Assembly: GCA_022266195.1 (NCBI GenBank)
Contig: WHVY01000005.1
Span: 3,720,001 to 3,784,000, forward strand
DNA from: Tetranychus cinnabarinus
Taxonomy: Eukaryota; Arthropoda; Arachnida; Trombidiformes; Tetranychidae
Length of the DNA: 64,000 nucleotides
Reading direction: 5' to 3'
Both the position numbers and the translations under genes were made by a program. Shown here piece by piece: positions 21,001 to 36,097 of this stretch. Numbering within the stretch: position 1 is the first letter of the stretch; every line of letters starts with the position of its first letter. Under the pieces are notes generated by a model. The model searched no databases, was not told the DNA's origin, and worked only from the letters and a program-made list of their open reading frames with translations.

Positions 21001-23712
21001 TTTTAAAGTTAACTGACCATCCTAATCTAATCAAAATAGCCATGATAACAATGGTCAAGTACATGGTAAATCAGCAAATACACACACACTAAAAGCCTGG
21101 CGATTTTGTTGAGATTGATAGATAAGACGGTGAATGTTATGAGTATTTCAAAGCCGATTTTGACCGAATCGTCAATATCTTTCAATTAACAGCAAATAGC
21201 CAACATATTGATAGTTGATTAAAATGAAGATGAACCGGAAAATTGTAATTAGAAGACAAGGAAACGGAAAAACGTTTTATGGTAATGTCGGTGATTCATA
21301 ATTTTTTGCCATCTCAATGACTTCACAAAAACAGTCCTTTGAACAGTAAATCGAACCATTACCAAAAAGCACAAAAATTGAAAAATAAGGTTCACAATAC
21401 AAAATATCACTTATTAACTGGACTTTTCTCGCGACCAAAATCAAAAATATGTTTCGATGAATTGAAGAGCTGGTTTCTATTAAAATCTGGTTGAAGAAAG
21501 GTTTCAATTTAATACTTAAATTGTGTTGCTTTCTTATTGGAAACCCTGTAAAGGTGATAAGAAACGGTGAAGAAAAAAATCAGAAAAAATTAGATCTAAA
21601 ATATTTTTGCCCTTTTCAGTCATTTTGGGTAAAAGTGAAAGTAACCAGAAAAAGTGATCCGATGAGTTTATCTTATTTTCAACAAAAAGCAACAATTCTC
21701 AAGGACAGTTTACTACCAGTTTTTTTCTCTCTCTTTCTCTTCTTTCGCTTATCTTCTCTTTCTTTTTCTCTCTTTCTACTGGCACCATCAACACACACAG
21801 CATGGAATCAGTCAACATGAAGCTCATTCGCACGCTGTTGTCAGAAGAGCCAACAATGAGCAGGATGTTCATTTACTGAGTTTTACAGTTTCAGTTTGTT
21901 TTCCATTCTCATCGTATCTTCTCTTTTTTTCAATGTTTCATATTTCCATGTTCCTTGCTACTTTTATTCATTTTGATTGTTGTTGATTTGTTTCTTTTAT
22001 TTTCATTGCTTCCGTTGTCATTACCTTTGATTGTGTGTGTGTATATTTTTAAATGTGATTATCAACAATTTAGTTTTACGTTTTCCAGGACAAATTGTAC
22101 CCTTTACCTTTTCTTTTTGTTACACTTGCCATCGTCTGTCTTGTCGACTGCGGTTCATCATTATGGTTACCTCTTTAACGTCAATTTTTGTCAACTTGAT
22201 TATGCTTTTAGATTTATTTCTTACCCATAACTAATAAGGTGCTTTTAAATCGTAATTTATGTTTCCGTATTAAACAACAATTTATTCTTCATTTTCAACT
22301 GTCAATCATCATCCACAATTACCATCAAAAAATCATCATCAACAAACACTCTTTCTCTCCCTTCACAATTTCACAATCTAAATCACCTTTGTCTTGTCAC
22401 TTTGATGCTTTTTCAGTTCATGTTGTTTTGTTTTGTGTTAATGTTTAACTCTCACTTAATTTTTTGATCAATTGGATTAATTGTGAACTACATCATGCTT
22501 TAATGAACAATGATATGTGCTTGATCACTGGTAAAATCAATTACTATCTCTATACCTTACTTCACAATCTAGACCAGCCAATTTGTTGAATTATACCTTA
22601 TTATTCATCCATCAAACCATAGCCATTTATTTTTATATTGTCAATATGATTAAGTAATTCAGCTGGTCCTGTGATCATGTGTAAATGTTGGATTCTTCAC
22701 CTCAATTTAGTTGGTAATTGATCTCTACCAATATTGTTTGGATTTCACATATACAAAGGCACAAATTGCTGTAACTCAGAGTGTTTTTACTTGTCTCCAA
22801 AATTTTGTTAATCAAGTCAAATTGGAAATAATTTGCAAATTGTCTCAACTCCATTCACTCCTCTATTTGGTTATCAAGATCAGTTATGGTAACAAAATTG
22901 AAAAACACAAAATAACATCTCAAGTTTTTGGCACCAACAATTAAAATTAATGCTAATTGACGTCGATTACAATTTGGTTTCTACCTTTGAATACTACACT
23001 GATTATCTGTTTAATGCTGAAGTTACCCCACAAATCAACCCAACATTTAACTTCATCATCTGATCTGCATTGTTTACAATATGCTTCAAAACAAATAGCC
23101 TGATCTTTCTGGTGTCGATAAACCAAAATTTATCCATTACCCGATGAACCAGAACACTGATTCTTCTTGTAGATAATCATTCCTAAAAAAACCTTTTCAG
23201 AGTAAGTTGAATTTTTCTAGAGTCATGGTTAAAGATTTTCCTTAAACAATACGAACCAGAAACAAACCAGGAAAAAAATCACCATTAGATCAAAATACAT
23301 TTCACTTATATTTTCCTCCAGGAACATTTTCTTAAAAATTTCACAAAACATAATTCAAGAGTTATTTGATAGCAATACAAATAGAGTTAATTTAACAATT
23401 TACAGATGTCAACCATTAAGCTTTAACCAAACTGGAGAAGCCAATTGTTTAAATAAAATGCCATCTAGTATTGAAATAAGTTACACTAAAATGAACCATG
23501 AGAAGCCGATTTCCAATGATTACCAGTATTTTGTTGGTTACCCTTTTGTTTAAAATTAACAAATCATGTTAACCAAGCAAAATTAGATTTACCTCTCTCT
23601 TTTTTCATCTTCCCTCCATTTTTATCCCAACGTTTCCTTTGTTAAAACCAGTCATAAAGGTTATTTGTTTTCTTCGCTTTTGTTTTACTTTTTTTTCGTT
23701 TTTATATTCCAG
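18006..23712. other. Gene-poor region upstream of the F-BAR RhoGAP gene
   Basis: 5.7 kb of AT-rich DNA without convincing coding exons. It has GAT/ATG microsatellite-like runs near 19306-19350 and a CT-rich patch near 21720-21780. It may hold distal promoter elements or untranslated exons of the gene starting at 23723, but none could be fixed from sequence alone. Confidence 0.4.
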
Positions 23713-23722
23713 CCTAATCATC

Positions 23723-26700
23723 ATGTTATTTTGTCGAACCAAGTATATCAACTCATCAGCCGATCCAATTAATTATAGACTTTCAGAGTACCTGATGGGA
23801 GGTGTTAAATCAAATGGAAACAACAATGACATGGTAAGTAACGAACAAATGAAAATTTAAAAAAAAAATTACCAACTTCCATTTTTGATCCTCTTTGTCA
23901 TCTAGTCAGGGTTAATTGCCGCTATTTTGCTTCTTTCAATCTCTTTTCCCACCATTTCTTTAATCTAGATAGTCTCCAGTCTGACTAACAGTTTGACAAT
24001 TAACACTGTGATAACACTTTGAGTCTGAAATCAACGGTTAAAATACTAATTACTGCGAATCATTCAGAGTCCTTGATTTGTTGCAACAATTTTTTCTCCA
24101 ATTCTCTTGACTAACCAAAAACAACAAAATTTTGAGCTAGCTTAGCATGGAAATGACAATTCAGAAATAATTAGCTTTGAATACATTTTTTCTTTCGTTA
24201 TTTTATGTATTATTCTCTGTATATTTAATTACCTTGCCACAATTAGCTATTTACAAGTGCTTTTCTAGCTTTCTTTAGTATCTGTCAGTTGATAAACATG
24301 CTGAGTAAATCGTCATCGTCCCATTTCTCTTCAACAAAACCATTACTAACTTCATCGCGCCTTTCACCGAGTAGTGTTTCCAAGGAAAATGGTGTGACAA
24401 CCATAACTCGAAAAAATTTGATTATCTGTTTAATTGGCCTTACTTTTGATTTGATTGTCTACCATAGTCTTCAAATTGCAAATTCCTTCTCACAAACTAT
24501 AATTGACTTGTTCTCCAGGTGTCTAAACAAAATTAAATTAATTGTGAACCATCTTCTCATTTACCAGACTGGCTTTGACTCCATTTCATCCTCATCACCA
24601 CCTGAACTTGATGATCCCGAAGCCAGAAGTCTTCTAACACCCAATGATTGTGACAATAGGTTTCTCCATTTACCCGAAGGAATCGACTTAGCTTTACATC
24701 GTACTAAACTATGGTCCAAATATGCCAAAGATCTGATTAATTACATAGACAAAAGAACTAACTTGGGTGAGTTTTATTAAGGCAACCAGTTAAGTCATGC
24801 AACTTGATCGTAATCAATCATCATAAATTGGACTAAATGTAGTGCTATTGTCGTGCTTGAATCAACTTGGAAAAATATGTTTTGATGACTTAACGAAAGC
24901 CCAAAATGATGATAATCAATTATTAACATGAAGTTGTGTTTGCTGGTGTTATAAAATTGTAACTAGGCCATTTCAAAGTCTATGAAGTCACCAGAATAGC
25001 TGTTGATTAACTAACCAGGAGGTTCTTGAGTAAAGCAATTAAATTGAGGCGGAAATGGTTAAATTATTGAACCCAGTTAATGACAAAACCCGAGAATTTT
25101 TTGACAAATCAATTGACACATAGTTCACCGAATAATCAGTAAATCAAAGACAATCGACTGAAAGGAAGCAAATAGGAAACTTATGAGATAGACTGTTGAC
25201 TCAGGTCATATATGGAAATGTGGAAATATGTTATATCATGTATTACATGTAATACATTGAATAATTGAGCTATTGATAGTTCAACAATTGAAATATTGAA
25301 ATGTTTTCGTTTCATTGTCAGATTGATTCCTTTTTTGATTGATCTTTCTGTTTAGCTAAACATACTACATCACCATTAACCGGAAATTATGTTATCAACA
25401 CTCACAACAATTTAGCTAATTCACCATGAAGAATGTTTACTTTTTTACCATCAAATTTAAATCAACTGATTAACACCCACCTCAATCACCAAGATTTACT
25501 TCAGCTTACCTTCAACCTAGAAGTGAATTAATTTGCTTCAATAATCATTGTTAAAGGTGTTTAAAGACAAAAACAAAAAGGGATTATTGATGTTTTGTGT
25601 GAGCGTTTTTCACGTTAATATCATCCTTGTATAAATTAAGTGTTTGACTTTGATTGCGCTTCTTCAAATTGTCATTTTATCTATTTTAATCAATTCTCGC
25701 ATAATTAACAGCCAACCTACCCAACAAGTCTCGACTCCAGACAAATGATAATAACCAAAATGAATCCATGGTTGAATCGGTCAAAACCAGATAAATCTGA
25801 AAATCTTGAGCTTTAATTTTCTTCCCAATCTGATCCATCAAATCGTACTGCAATATATCTCTAATTTAGCTTCACTTTCACCAAACCCAACAATTAAGGA
25901 ATGCAAGACGATCAGAGTCTAGAATGAAAATTATGATAACTTGTAATTATTATTGACAAACATCATAAACTGAAAAGCTATGAAATCTATCGACAAGTTG
26001 CTTGACTGATTAAAACTGATCCATCAAAATGATTAACTAACCGTTAAATAGGATTGTATTGTCAATTGAATACACAGTACAAAAGAACCTTAAATAGCAA
26101 TACAATTTTTATTATATTAACCAGGAAGGAGTGAAAGGTGTTATAAATTTAATAATAAACCTTAAACAAATTAACGTTAATATTAAATGATTTATTGTAA
26201 TGATTGTTTAATATGATTTCGTGTCTCAATAATCATTTCAATAATAATGTTAATTGTAAATTGTACACAAAATGTGTTGTTGATGGTTTCAAACCCAAAT
26301 TGACTGTTCCAATGAGAGTAAAAATGACAAGTTTAACTCTCACAATTTAAATCTTAAATAATTATCGATGATTCAATAATAATAGCACATAATGATGATG
26401 ATGATGATGTTGATGATGATTAGAACTGATAGAAATGTTAAATTAAATAATATCAATTTAATAATAGCTAAACATTTGCAGCGTTTTTTACAGCATTTTT
26501 TGTTTTACTTCAACTTTCATTTTCCCAATTTTCACTTCTCATCATTTATCAATAGTTAAAACCTTACATTTGATTATTTTGCCTCAGGTATTTGTTAAGC
26601 TCTATCAACCAATAATTAATTTAACATGAAAATTTTAATCATCAGCTGGATCAACATTCCAGAAAAGCCATTTCAATTGTGAAACGAGGAAGAAGCTGAA

Positions 26701-29700
26701 CCAGCAAATAAACCAGCATTTATATCATTTTCATGTTACCCGAAGAGTTGAGTCAAGGTTTGTGTTTTATGTCTGAGTGTCTCTTGTCACACAGCTAATG
26801 AATGTGTGTGTGTGTAAGTGTGTGGTTAGATTAGGACAAGGATCATGATGATTTTGATTAACATTAATCACTGAGTGTAAATCAATTTGTCCTCACATCT
26901 TAACCTGTCACGAAAACCTTTGATTTGTTATTTTATCCAATGTCACATCTTAACCCATGTAATAACCCATGTTAACCCAAACTTGACCAGAAAAAAAAGG
27001 TAAACTGAAAATATTTGTTCTTGCTGTTTGTAAGCTTTGATTAGTGTCAAGTTAATTTATGTGCGTTTTAAAAGTCATTCATTTGCTCTACTTAAACAGT
27101 TGAAGCTCAAGACAAAGTTCACAATAAATTGCAACTTTCCTCTTAACAGAAATTAAATTCAATTGTAGATTAATCATTGATTAATCATTCTTGGTCACAA
27201 CTTAACGTCACTTTTTTTTCAACGTTTCACTTTCAAATATCAACAATATTCAATAGCAAGTTGACTTTGCAGTAAAAATGAAAAGCAATTAATGTTGAGA
27301 AACTTTTCAACTTTTCATCATTGATTAATCATTTTATTCAATTTGTTCTGGTCAGTTGATATTAAATATGTATTTTATCATTACGATTGGAGTCAATGTT
27401 AGTGTTTCAAAGATGATTCGTTAATAACAGGCTCAAATGGAAACCCAAAAATCATTGATTACGGTCAAGTACTGTTGGGTCATCAATTGAAGTCCACTAA
27501 TTGTGATGGAAATATTTTCCAATTGTTTCAATGAATATTCACTTTAAAATTTATATCAAAAATTCATTCCCGTAACTTGAAGATTCACATGAAAATTTGT
27601 ATGAAAATTTGCGTAAAATTTTTCAGAAAGAATTTGATTTTTACTAAATTTTCGATGAGCACGATTAACTAAGTATTTCTCGGTCACGAACATGACCGAT
27701 CTTGATTTTACCTGAATAACCAATTGAACAACGAAGCTACTCAACTTGATCTGACTTTTGTTATTCTCATTGAATCGCTGATTGTATCATCAGAAATCGC
27801 TTTTAAACATTCAAAGAAAATCTTTTTTTTGTCATTTTAATTTCAAATTTTCAATATTTCCAAAATTAGATTGTCTTGAATCGTTAAATATTCATATTAA
27901 TCAATATAATGATAATCAGTTAATAGCAATTTCCTACTGTTTAAAAATTACTTACCAATAATGATCACTTTCATGTGATTGATTGACTATTGAATTTGCT
28001 TCCATTTATAACAAGAACGATAATTTGCTGCTTTAATTTTAACCAAGTAATGAAGTAAATTTGTTTAATTTTCATTACAGACTACTGGCATAATTACCTG
28101 TCTTTGATGATCATTATGATTATAATCATCATTAAAGTGTATTAAAACATTAAGCTAACATTTTCATGTTAACCTGTTACAATATTGGTTTTAATGGAAA
28201 CATTTAGAAACAAATGAAGCTTCTAATGGTGAAATAATTGATTTAATTGAAACAATCTGGTTATTAGATTAAACCACGTTTCAATCATACCCTAGAGTAA
28301 TTGATAATTGTTGATCAATCAAACCTCGCGTTTCCAATAAAACTCAGTTTCACCAGTAAAAAAGGCTTATTAATATCAAAAAATGGGTTTTACTGGTGAA
28401 AATGTTAATGATGAGAAAGTAATCAGTTGAAGAATGACAAATCCAAATGAATTTATTTTCTTATTTTCATGTAAAATAATTTTTGCTTCAAGCCTCATTA
28501 GGCTCAGTTTTATTTTAATCTGTCTGATAAACTCTGTGATGTTTGAAAATCTGGTAATGATGAAAAGTTATTGATTGAATCAATCAACTTGATTATTGTT
28601 GATGGTTAAAGGTATCATGTGAGAAGCAAATATCATCATTTTGGGTAAAACTGTTTCCAATCATCATAAATATACCCGATAACTGTCCTGCAAGCCAAAC
28701 ATGAAAAACATGAAAGTGAAAACAAAAGCATGGAAATGTTTCAAGGAAGACTGAAACATTTCAACTCCCCCAATCATCTTCAATATCACATCTTGGATAA
28801 GCCTTAAGGCATCACCATCTTAATGGTCACCATTATCTTGATTATTATCATCTCTCCCTCTTCATTGAAATGGTCAAATCTTACAATTTGCTTTTTTAAT
28901 GAAAACCTTAAGGTAAAAAATCCTGGTTAAGCTTGTATTGTTTACCATTGATTACTTTTACCAGACTAAACCATTTTATAAATCATTGAGATTGACGGTA
29001 AAAATTATTGTCTCTATTAATAGATTAATCAAATTGTCTTCTCATTTTGTCCAATTGAAGTTACAATTTTTACCTTCTTCACACAACATTTAGCATTTCA
29101 ATTTAATTTCACTTTTAACAACTGTTAATTCAATTGTTTCCCTTTTTTCTGCTGATCGCTCAATGGGGCTCTCAATTGTTGCCATTGTGATCATCAATTA
29201 ACTTTCATCTTTGCTGATTTGTTGATATTCATTTATTAATCTGTTATTGATTGAGATTCTTGCTTCTTCCATTCAATCACAATCAGATCAATCATGGTTA
29301 TTTGATTAGTATTAATATACTTTAACAATAACTTGATCAACCATTTTTTCAAACATAAAATTGTCTTGTATTTAACCAGCAATATCAACAATTTTGTTGC
29401 ATTCAAAGGGAAAGTTGAATTTTCGTTGAAATCAATTTTTCAATGAATGTGATTTAAAAGATTATGATTGACCTCACCTTAAAAGGATTTAATTACGATA
29501 ATTTTTTCACTTGCAATTGAATGTTGATTCAATTAGCAACTTACAATAATCATGATAATAATGAATAATATTTAATTTGAAGCAGCGCAAAAAAAGTGTA
29601 AACAAATTGATTTTACAGATTAACGTAGAGATTTTTGAATGGTTTAATTATTAGTTTAAACTATTAACTTCATCAACTGATTGCCCTTAATTCACCTTCT

Positions 29701-32700
29701 AATTGAACTTGTTATTTGTATTGCTGTTAACAGAATTGAAATTGCTTTTCCATTATTTGATTTCAAACAATTTAAGATCAATTCTCATCTTGTTTCTTTC
29801 ATTTAACTTATTGTTAAAACACGATCAATTGAAGTATATTTTTCTCATCAAATCAACCATTCATTGGTTATTAAACTGTCAATTGTTCTTGATCAAATAT
29901 TTTGATATGATTTCTGTTGAACACTTGATTATTGTATTTGGTTTTAAATTGTGTTCAACCATGTTCCGTATAATCAACTATTGGCTTGATATAAGCAGCA
30001 ATTTTACAATCAAAATATTACACTATTTTACGCATTTTTGTGAAGCAAAATTCAATATCTCAGTCAACAATCAGGAAATCGTTTGATTTAATCAAGTTCA
30101 TGATTTCTTGAAGAGCCTAGTCGATGCATAACCAAATCAATGGTCTCACAATTTAAGGCAAAATACAATAAGATTAACCTTTAAAATAAAACCTTTCATT
30201 TTGATCAACATGATGTTTGATGTTGTCACTTTGTTGTTGCTGGTTATCATTATGATCATGATTTGTTAAATGTTGAGATCCTTCTTAATGTAATCATGAT
30301 TTGAATCACGATTATACCACTGATTATAACACATAATCCAAATTACTTCCCTTACCTAACACTGCAAAAATCACATTTACAAGCCACTAAACAACAATCA
30401 ACATTAATATTTAATGTTAACTTGATTTTTTGGTGAATAACAATGTTCAATTTCAATAATGGTTTACGATCAGGTTGCAATGACAATTTAACAACCCAAA
30501 TCATGTCTCTTTTATTTGCACCTTATTTCATGATTAAATTTAATAACGCACTTCCTTATCTACAATCCTATTTCGCCCCATTAAACAGAAGCTGACCATG
30601 TTCGCAATTTAACTAAATTAGCTCAATCTGTGAAACCCATCTTAAAGGAAGAGGTAAGTTTGATAACCTTTTTTTAATAATCTTGTTTATGTCATTTTTA
30701 TCAATTTTTGTTATCCTCCATTTTTCATCCTATTAACAATTTCAATCCTCTTTACCTCTTCTCATTGAATTACAGTCAATTAAGCCTTTTCTGTAGATTA
30801 ACTTTTACGGGTTTTTGTCGTAAATTTAATCATAAACGTTGAACATTAATAGTAATTTAATTTTTCTTCTATCTCCATTATTCAGAAATATCTTCCTCTT
30901 CAATCAATTTACCTTCAAGCCTTGGACAATGATCTGGACAATAGTTGTGCTACTCTGGCCAATTGTTCACTCCTAATGGGACACAAATTTATAGAACCAT
31001 TGGCAGCCCGTCGAGCTGAACATGAAAAAATGCGTAAACAAATTAAATCGGAATGGAATCGTGAACTAAAGCGAACACACGAAGCATTGAGTAACCTAAG
31101 GAAAGCTCGGATGGTTTATTTTCAACGTAAACAGGAATACGAAAGACTTAGAGCACTCAGTAATTTAGCTCCAGAATTATCTCATTCCAATGAGATGCAA
31201 GGGTCAATTATTGGTGGTCCAGGTGCTATTGTTGGTGGATGTTATGGAGGCAGTGATCAAGCAAGTAAATGTGAAAGAAAGAAACGAATCGAGGAAGAAG
31301 CTTGCCTTCGAGCTCAAGAGGCTGAAATAATTTATCGAAATGCAATCAATGAAGCAAATGCAAGGTAAAAAGGAACGCTGATTTGGTCATTTAATTGCTC
31401 AAAGGCTTGATTCTCCATCTCAATGTTGACGGAGATTCCATAATTTTTCGTATTTCTAGTTTATACTCGCTTTTAGGTCAATCTACAATTTTGTATCCCT
31501 TTTAGCTCTGTTTGATTTTTATAACCCTAAAGCAATCTAACTCGTATCCGCTATAATATCAGAGACATTAATTGTGATTGATAAACTAGGTTAACCATTA
31601 GGGATGTTAATAAATTAACGCTATCAAGGCAAGTAAGGGTAGTAATAAAACAAAACTAACTCTAGTAATAATCATGATGAATATGAGGGTTGCTGTTACC
31701 ATCAACAACTGTACTAACGTAATTTCCTTTTGTTAACCATTTTGCCTTGATATTTAGTTTTAATTTATCTTCAGCTCTCTTTGTATAAACAGGGTTTAAT
31801 CACTGTAAATGAAATTCATGTTCAATTTTTATATTGTAAATTATATTAACAATCAATGGATAACCATGAAATTTAGCATCTCATCAAGCCTTTTAGCAAT
31901 TTTGTTTCACCAGTGAATATACTTTTCCCTATTGTTTCTCATTTGTGTATGTTTCAACATTGTAACAATTACAATTGATGATTTGACCACTATTTTACTA
32001 ATTTACCGTTTTCTTTGTTTTATCCAGAACCAGAAGCTGTGAGGAATTAAAGAAAAACTTGTTGACTCGGATTCGTGAATTAATTTACCAATGTGATCAA
32101 ACCTTAAAAGCAGTGACCATTGGTTATTTTGAGTGTCAACACAATTTGTTGAAACCAATTGTTGGACAGTTTGGAGCTCTAAGTGATTTAACTAAACTCT
32201 ATGAGCCTGCAAGTGAATATGCTGATTATGTTCAACATTTGCCTGAATTTACAGAAAAATTGAGAAAATGTAATGGATCCTACGGCAACTATAAATTTGA
32301 TCCGTCAATCAATTCAATGACAAGTATTAAAGAGCAGCCACAAAGAGTTAATTATAATAATAAACACCATAACCTATCAAATTGTCCCGAGAATGGCGTT
32401 GACTCCGTTAATAAGGATCATTTAAAAAGCTCAAATAACATTGGTTTACCTATTAACTCGTCAGGTGATGAGATTGACGGAGTTACCAATTGTAAGTTTT
32501 CACGATACATTACAAGAATCCTTCATCATTACAACCATATTGTTTGTCATGTATTTGAAAGCAATTGTGATGACTTACTTGACGTTGGTTCACCAATCTA
32601 ATGTTAAACATTTTATTTCATTTTCTATTCAGATTCAACAGTTGGAAATGGTTATGAATGTACATCAAAAAGCTCAACTCTTCCAATAACAGCCCAAAGT

Positions 32701-35143
32701 CACCATTTTCGTAAACTTAAAACACCATCTCGATGTCGCCATTGTGATGCTTATGTTTGCTTCCAAGGCCTTGAATGTATCAATGTACGTTTCATATTTA
32801 ATTGTTATCTCAGTGATCATCTCAATTCATCTTCGAACCCACTAAATCATTAATAACCTTTTATATTATATTTAACCTTAACGTTTCCTTCACCTGTATC
32901 TTTTTATTGCCAGTTAACAATACAAAGTTACATTTAACAAAGTCCATCTGAGTAAATAGAGAAGCAAAAAAAGTTCATTGCTACTTTTTTTACTACATTT
33001 TATGTTCTCAGATTCAATCAAGTAGTTATTATTTGATTTAATGCATGTAGTTAAACGTTCTTCAGCTAACCCAGTCAAGGTTTTGAAAAAAAAATTTTGA
33101 TTGCATCAAAAAGCAACAATAGTGATTCTATTATTTCTGCTAATAATGAAGATAATAATAATAATTGCATATCTAATAGAGTTCTGAACCTTACCGATGG
33201 TTTGATTTGTGATTTTGCCACATTACCAATAAGTAAACTGGTTTTACTAAACACACAAATATCATTATTAGACAAGGTTCAATCAATTATTTAGCTAGTT
33301 GTTGATCAGCTAAGCTCAATTAGTTATTTCATCTTGAAGTTATCATTTTTTAGCTTTTAAAATTCAAACCTCAAAAAACTGAGCTTGACCGTCTTTTTTC
33401 ATGTTGTTTACTGAATTATCTAATGTTCTTCTTTTTTGATTTTCATGTTTTTCCTCATCATGTTTCACCCGATCTAAACAAATCAAGTGTGGATTAACTT
33501 GTCATACCAAGTGCCGGATAGAATTGACTACAATTAAATGCAGTAATAGACGAATTCGAGGATTGTCCAAAAAAATGACTACTTTTGGTGTTGACTTGAA
33601 ATCTCATGGAGACGAAATACCTTATATTATTGTTAAATGTATCACCGAATTAGATAATCGTGGGATAATGGTTAAAGGACTTTACCGTGTTTCAGGAGTT
33701 AAATCTAAAGTTGATAAGCTTTGTCAATTTTTTGAAAGCTCTACTGATTCAATTGATATTGACGATGTTCATCCCAACGTAATTGCAAATGTGCTGAAGC
33801 TTTACCTTCGCCAATTGCCTGAACCTTTGATTACTTTCAAATTGTATTCTGAATTTATTCGTATTGCTAAACAGTATCCTTCAAATGCTGATGGTAATGG
33901 ACCTGATTCGGATGATCCATCCATTGCTGTTCAAATTATCAATCAATTTAAACAAGTAACCCAAAACCTACCCACAGTTCATTATCAAACTCTTGCCTTT
34001 TTGTGCCATCACTTGAAACGCGTTGCTGACCAAAGTGAAGTCAATAACATGCCATCATCTAATTTAGGGATCGTATTTGGTCCAACATTATTACGCTCTT
34101 CTGAAGGTGATTCATTGAGTTCACTTGTTGACACGGGTCACCAAGCAAGGGCAGTTCAACTGTTGATTACTTATGTCGATCAAATTTTTGGACCATCAGA
34201 GAAACTGACCAATTCAATTTATAATGAGATTGATGGAAATGAACCAGACTTGGTGGACAAACACTTCTCTCAAAATGAATTGAAAGAAACAAATCGAACC
34301 CAAATAACCCTTACATTGGAGGGAAATAATAATCTTTACGATAGAGGTGAATTGAATGATAAACCACAGAGCAAAAATAACAGGATAATCAGCAACAATT
34401 ACAGCATTAAAAACATTAAGAACAGTAACAACAATAACAACACTGTCACTATCAATAATAACAATAACAACAATAATAAAAATAATAACAAGATTAATGA
34501 GAATGACAATAATAATGTTATTGGACTTAATAATGGTGTTGATGGAAAGCGAAGTCTAGACCGTGAAAGATTATCACCAACTCCTTCAATTTATTCATCT
34601 TCAGCTGTAATCAAATTATCTGGTCAACAAATAATCACTGGACCATCATCACTAATACATTCAAGTTTACCTAATTATGATGACTCAGATGATAGATTGA
34701 ATCGGTCTAATGTTATTGGTGGTTCAAGGCATTCATTATATGAAGCGAGGCGACAATTTTTTGCCTCACCAACATCTCTAACCTCATCTTCATCATTATC
34801 ATCTTCACCTCTGTCAACTTCAACCTCAAACTCATCCATTCGACCTCATTCCCTGGTTTCAGGATCAATATCATTAAATTCACAGAACCATTCAACACAT
34901 CATAATCACAGTCATTCACATCACCAATCCATCAAACAAACATCATCTCAACCATCTTCATCGACATTATCATCACCAGCTACTTCTCCATCCAATACAA
35001 ATGAATTACAAATGGCTATGTCCAGTTTATCCCTAACTAGACCAAGGAAAGCATCTATAATATCAAATGGACCTTCATTATCTTTAGGAACCAATAATAA
35101 TGATAATTCAAATAACATGTTCAACACTAAAACAAATGGTTGA
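23723..35143 (+). CDS. F-BAR/C1/RhoGAP protein (GMIP/ARHGAP29/ARHGAP45 type)
   Basis: Seven coding exons fit phase by phase: 23723-23833, 24289-24766, 30589-30653, 30886-31364, 32028-32491, 32633-32784 and 33488-35143, giving 1134 residues. Order: a Ser-rich N-terminus; F-BAR-type coiled region from about residue 165 (LHRTKLWSKYAKDLINYI, later RKARMVYFQRKQEYERLR) to about 450; a C1 zinc finger around 554-600 split between two exons (HHFRKLKTPSRCRHCDAY, then CGLTCHTKC); a RhoGAP domain from about 613 to 815 (LYRVSGVKSK with the arginine finger, SSNLGIVFGPTLLR); and an Asn- and Ser-rich tail. Vertebrate relatives curve membranes and inactivate RhoA; the C. elegans relative SPV-1 does this in contractile tissue. 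Upstream noncoding exons are likely. Pieces of this gene are duplicated at 10389-12098 and 39435-39785. Confidence 0.88.
24767..30588 (+). other. 5.8 kb intron of the F-BAR RhoGAP gene
   Basis: Bounded by GTGAGT and AACAG with phases that fit. AT-rich, with a GATGAT run near 26391-26420, a GT run near 26805 and a 14-base inverted repeat (TTTCACCAGTAAAA) at about 28349-28402. No nested gene was found. It is much longer than the roughly 70-300 base introns typical of this window, so regulatory content is plausible. Confidence 0.55.
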
Positions 35144-36097
35144 TGTTTAAATGAAAAGCCATCAATGGAGAGGTTATTCAATGCTAAAATGAAAACTGTT
35201 TTTAGACAATTATCAGGTTTCATTGTAAATAATCAAAATTTTATATAAAATATGAGATTAATTGATTTAATATCATTTGTAAAACATTGTGGGCTACCTT
35301 TAAATGCCTTTCAAACTAAGTGATCCTTATTCAAACTTAATCAACTTGATAGTAACCAAAATTGCAAGCTTTAAGGATCTTTCAATTTAACCACTTTGGA
35401 TGAAATTTTATTCTAAAACATGTTTCTTTTTTTATGTTGTCACTTAATATTTCTTATCATTCATATTTTGTTAATATAGAACCCTAAATAATCAAACTTG
35501 TTGCTATTTTAATTACTATAAAATTTATCCAATGTTCAATGTAATAATACCTTTATTGATGTTGATACAACTTTGTATAAAAAAAGACTTGCAATAATAT
35601 TCTCTGTTGAATTACTAAATTGTGATTAAATGGAAATGTTACTTCAATATTAAACTGTTGCTCATAAATTTTTCAATTCTATTGTCTATTTTTACATCAT
35701 TTATTACAAAAACATCAAATCTTAACCTAACAATTTGTAAATTGCAATCTTTATTGTTAAACCAACATTAACGTAAAGAGATCCATGATTTTCGTTACAC
35801 CAATCGACCAGCATCTAACCAAATCTCTGCAACCAATGCTAACAATCAAAAATTGTGTGTTTGATTGATCGACTTGACTGTAACCAGATGCTAGTTCATA
35901 AAATTCTGGTTGTTGATAAAATGATGAAAGTTCAATGTTTGGTAAAGCAACTTCGTATGGATACCAAGGAAACCAAATTATTGGGCAAAACAAAGATCAC
36001 ATAAAAGTCTAACAATTTATTGTAATATTTGTGTTTACAGTTTAAATTGTAAACAATTGTAAACTGGACTAAATAATTTACTTATTTACTTGCCAGA
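35144..36097. other. Spacer between RhoGAP gene and IFT56
   Basis: 3' UTR and AT-rich intergenic sequence. A minus-strand open frame near 35757-35993 shows no recognisable domain and is probably chance. Confidence 0.4.

Noticed and set aside
21491..22448. Several small frames in the gene-poor region
   Set aside because: No splice support, no domain and composition typical of AT-rich noncoding DNA.
24767..24780. Coding continuation past TTGG at the end of F-BAR exon 2
   Set aside because: The sequence is a good GTGAGT donor, phase-compatible with 30589, and the read-through ends in three residues.
28348..28402. Hairpin with 14-base arms in the long intron, considered as a microRNA
   Set aside because: Stem is too short and AT-rich for a typical precursor; no supporting evidence.
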